Assembly: GCA_033720975.1 (NCBI GenBank)
Contig: JAWWBL010000096.1
Span: forward strand, 1-6,469
Origin: JAWWBL01 sp033720975
GTDB lineage: Bacteria; Actinomycetota; Acidimicrobiia; Spongiisociales; ZC4RG35
DNA: 6,469 nucleotides
Reading direction: 5' to 3'
Each line of letters opens with the position of its first letter. Position 1 is the stretch's first letter. The translations under genes and the position numbers were made by a program. Positions 5,948 through 6,469 of this stretch are shown here, in pieces. The notes under the pieces are model-generated. The model was not told the origin of the DNA and did no database searches. It saw nothing but the letters and a program-made list of their open reading frames with translations.

Positions 5948-5953
5948 GCTCAC

Positions 5954-6469
5954 ATGAAGGTCGACTACTACTACCCGCACGCCCCCTCATCGGACACGGC
6001 CGATTCGGCCAAGGAGGCGGAAGACCTCGGATACGCAGGGTTCTTCACCGCGGAGACTCAACACGACCCCTTCCTGTCGGTCGTTGCGGCGGCCTCCTCC
6101 GATGCCGACCTCGATTACGGCACAGCCATCGCCCTCGCCTTTCCCCGTTCCCCGATGGTCACCGCGATGATCTCATGGGATCTGGCCCGGCTCACCGGAG
6201 GCCGGTTCCTCCTTGGGTTGGGGACCCAGGTCAAGGCGCACATCACCCGTCGCTTCTCTACCGAGTGGGGTAGCCCGGGACCGCGGCTCCGCGACTACAT
6301 ACTCGCTCTCCGCGCGATCTGGGACACATGGCAGAACTCCGCGCCGCTCCGGTACGAAGGCGAGTTCTACAAGTTCTCGCTCATGACTCCCTTCTTCGAT
6401 CCCGGACCGATCCGTTACCCGGATGTCCCGGTGTACATCGCCGGGGTCAACGAGTATCTCTCCACTCTC
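5954..6469 (+). CDS. LLM-class, probably F420-dependent oxidoreductase (TIGR03617-like), 3' end cut by window edge
   Basis: N-terminal 172 residues of a luciferase-like monooxygenase (LLM) family TIM-barrel oxidoreductase, which would be about 330 residues when complete. Family members in Actinomycetota commonly use reduced coenzyme F420, sometimes FMN, to reduce or oxidise small organic substrates in the cytoplasm. Features seen: the first strand MKVDYYYP; AEDLGYAGFFTAETQHDPFL (22-41), typical of the active-site entrance; the strand GTAIALAFPRSPM (56-68); DLARLTGGRFLLGLGTQ (76-92), which includes the conserved GLGTQ; and FFDPGPIRYPDVPVYIAGVN (147-166). GLGTQVKAHITRRF with FFDPGPI points to the TIGR03617 subgroup, from memory of that family. 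F420 rather than FMN use is inferred from that subgroup and the taxonomic setting. ATG 5954 is the only sensible start. It is divergent from the HhH-rlmN operon and shares a 43-base promoter gap with it. Confidence 0.88.
   Translation, partial: MKVDYYYPHAPSSDTADSAKEAEDLGYAGFFTAETQHDPFLSVVAAASSDADLDYGTAIALAFPRSPMVTAMISWDLARLTGGRFLLGLGTQVKAHITRRFSTEWGSPGPRLRDYILALRAIWDTWQNSAPLRYEGEFYKFSLMTPFFDPGPIRYPDVPVYIAGVNEYLSTL

Noticed and set aside
5521..6273. A 250-codon plus-strand frame spanning the HhH gene and the start of the LLM gene
   Set aside because: It overlaps three well-supported genes out of frame and has a low-complexity Arg/Gly/Pro/His composition.

Overview
The window looks like ordinary chromosomal DNA from a high-GC Actinomycetota, quite possibly Acidimicrobiia or a related uncultured lineage. 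This placement is inferred. It rests on a partial luciferase-like monooxygenase (LLM) of the F420-dependent type, a stand-alone ACAD10/11-type phosphotransferase and a DUF885 protein. Frequent GTG/TTG starts and TAnnnT hexamers placed as for leaderless mRNAs point the same way. I see no mobile element, tRNA, rRNA, CRISPR array or phage gene. No stretch longer than 53 bases lacks a gene.

Layout, left to right. (1) Bases 1-1040, minus strand: nearly complete aminoglycoside-phosphotransferase-like kinase whose C-terminus runs off the left edge. It lacks an ATG start and begins at GTG. (2) Bases 1094-2737, plus strand: DUF885 putative metallopeptidase, divergent from gene 1 and probably starting at GTG 1094 (TTG 1046 is the longer alternative). 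(3) Bases 2734-3342, plus strand: flavin reductase-like FMN-binding protein. It overlaps gene 2 by four bases (TTGA) and has its ribosome-binding site inside gene 2. (4) Bases 3353-4507, minus strand: membrane-anchored or secreted cell-wall hydrolase with four LysM repeats and an M23 endopeptidase domain, convergent with gene 3. (5) Bases 4552-5592, minus strand: RlmN, the dual-specificity 23S rRNA/tRNA m2A methyltransferase. (6) Bases 5596-5910, minus strand: small protein with one membrane segment and a helix-hairpin-helix domain. (7) Bases 5954-6469, plus strand: first 172 codons of an LLM-family, probably F420-dependent, oxidoreductase cut by the right edge.

Genes 6, 5 and 4 are co-oriented with gaps of 3 and 44 bases and probably form one operon, read from a promoter in the 43-base divergent gap at 5911-5953. 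Genes 2 and 3 form a translationally coupled pair. The functions do not combine into an obvious pathway: rRNA/tRNA modification, peptidoglycan remodelling and redox/peptidase chemistry sit side by side.

The parts most worth a second look are regulatory. The 44-base gap before the LysM/M23 gene holds stacked inverted repeats, one of which covers the Shine-Dalgarno sequence. The divergent gap at 5911-5953 has TAnnnT boxes at exactly -12 to -7 of both start codons, one of them embedded in a palindrome. I found no convincing evidence of a wholly new system.
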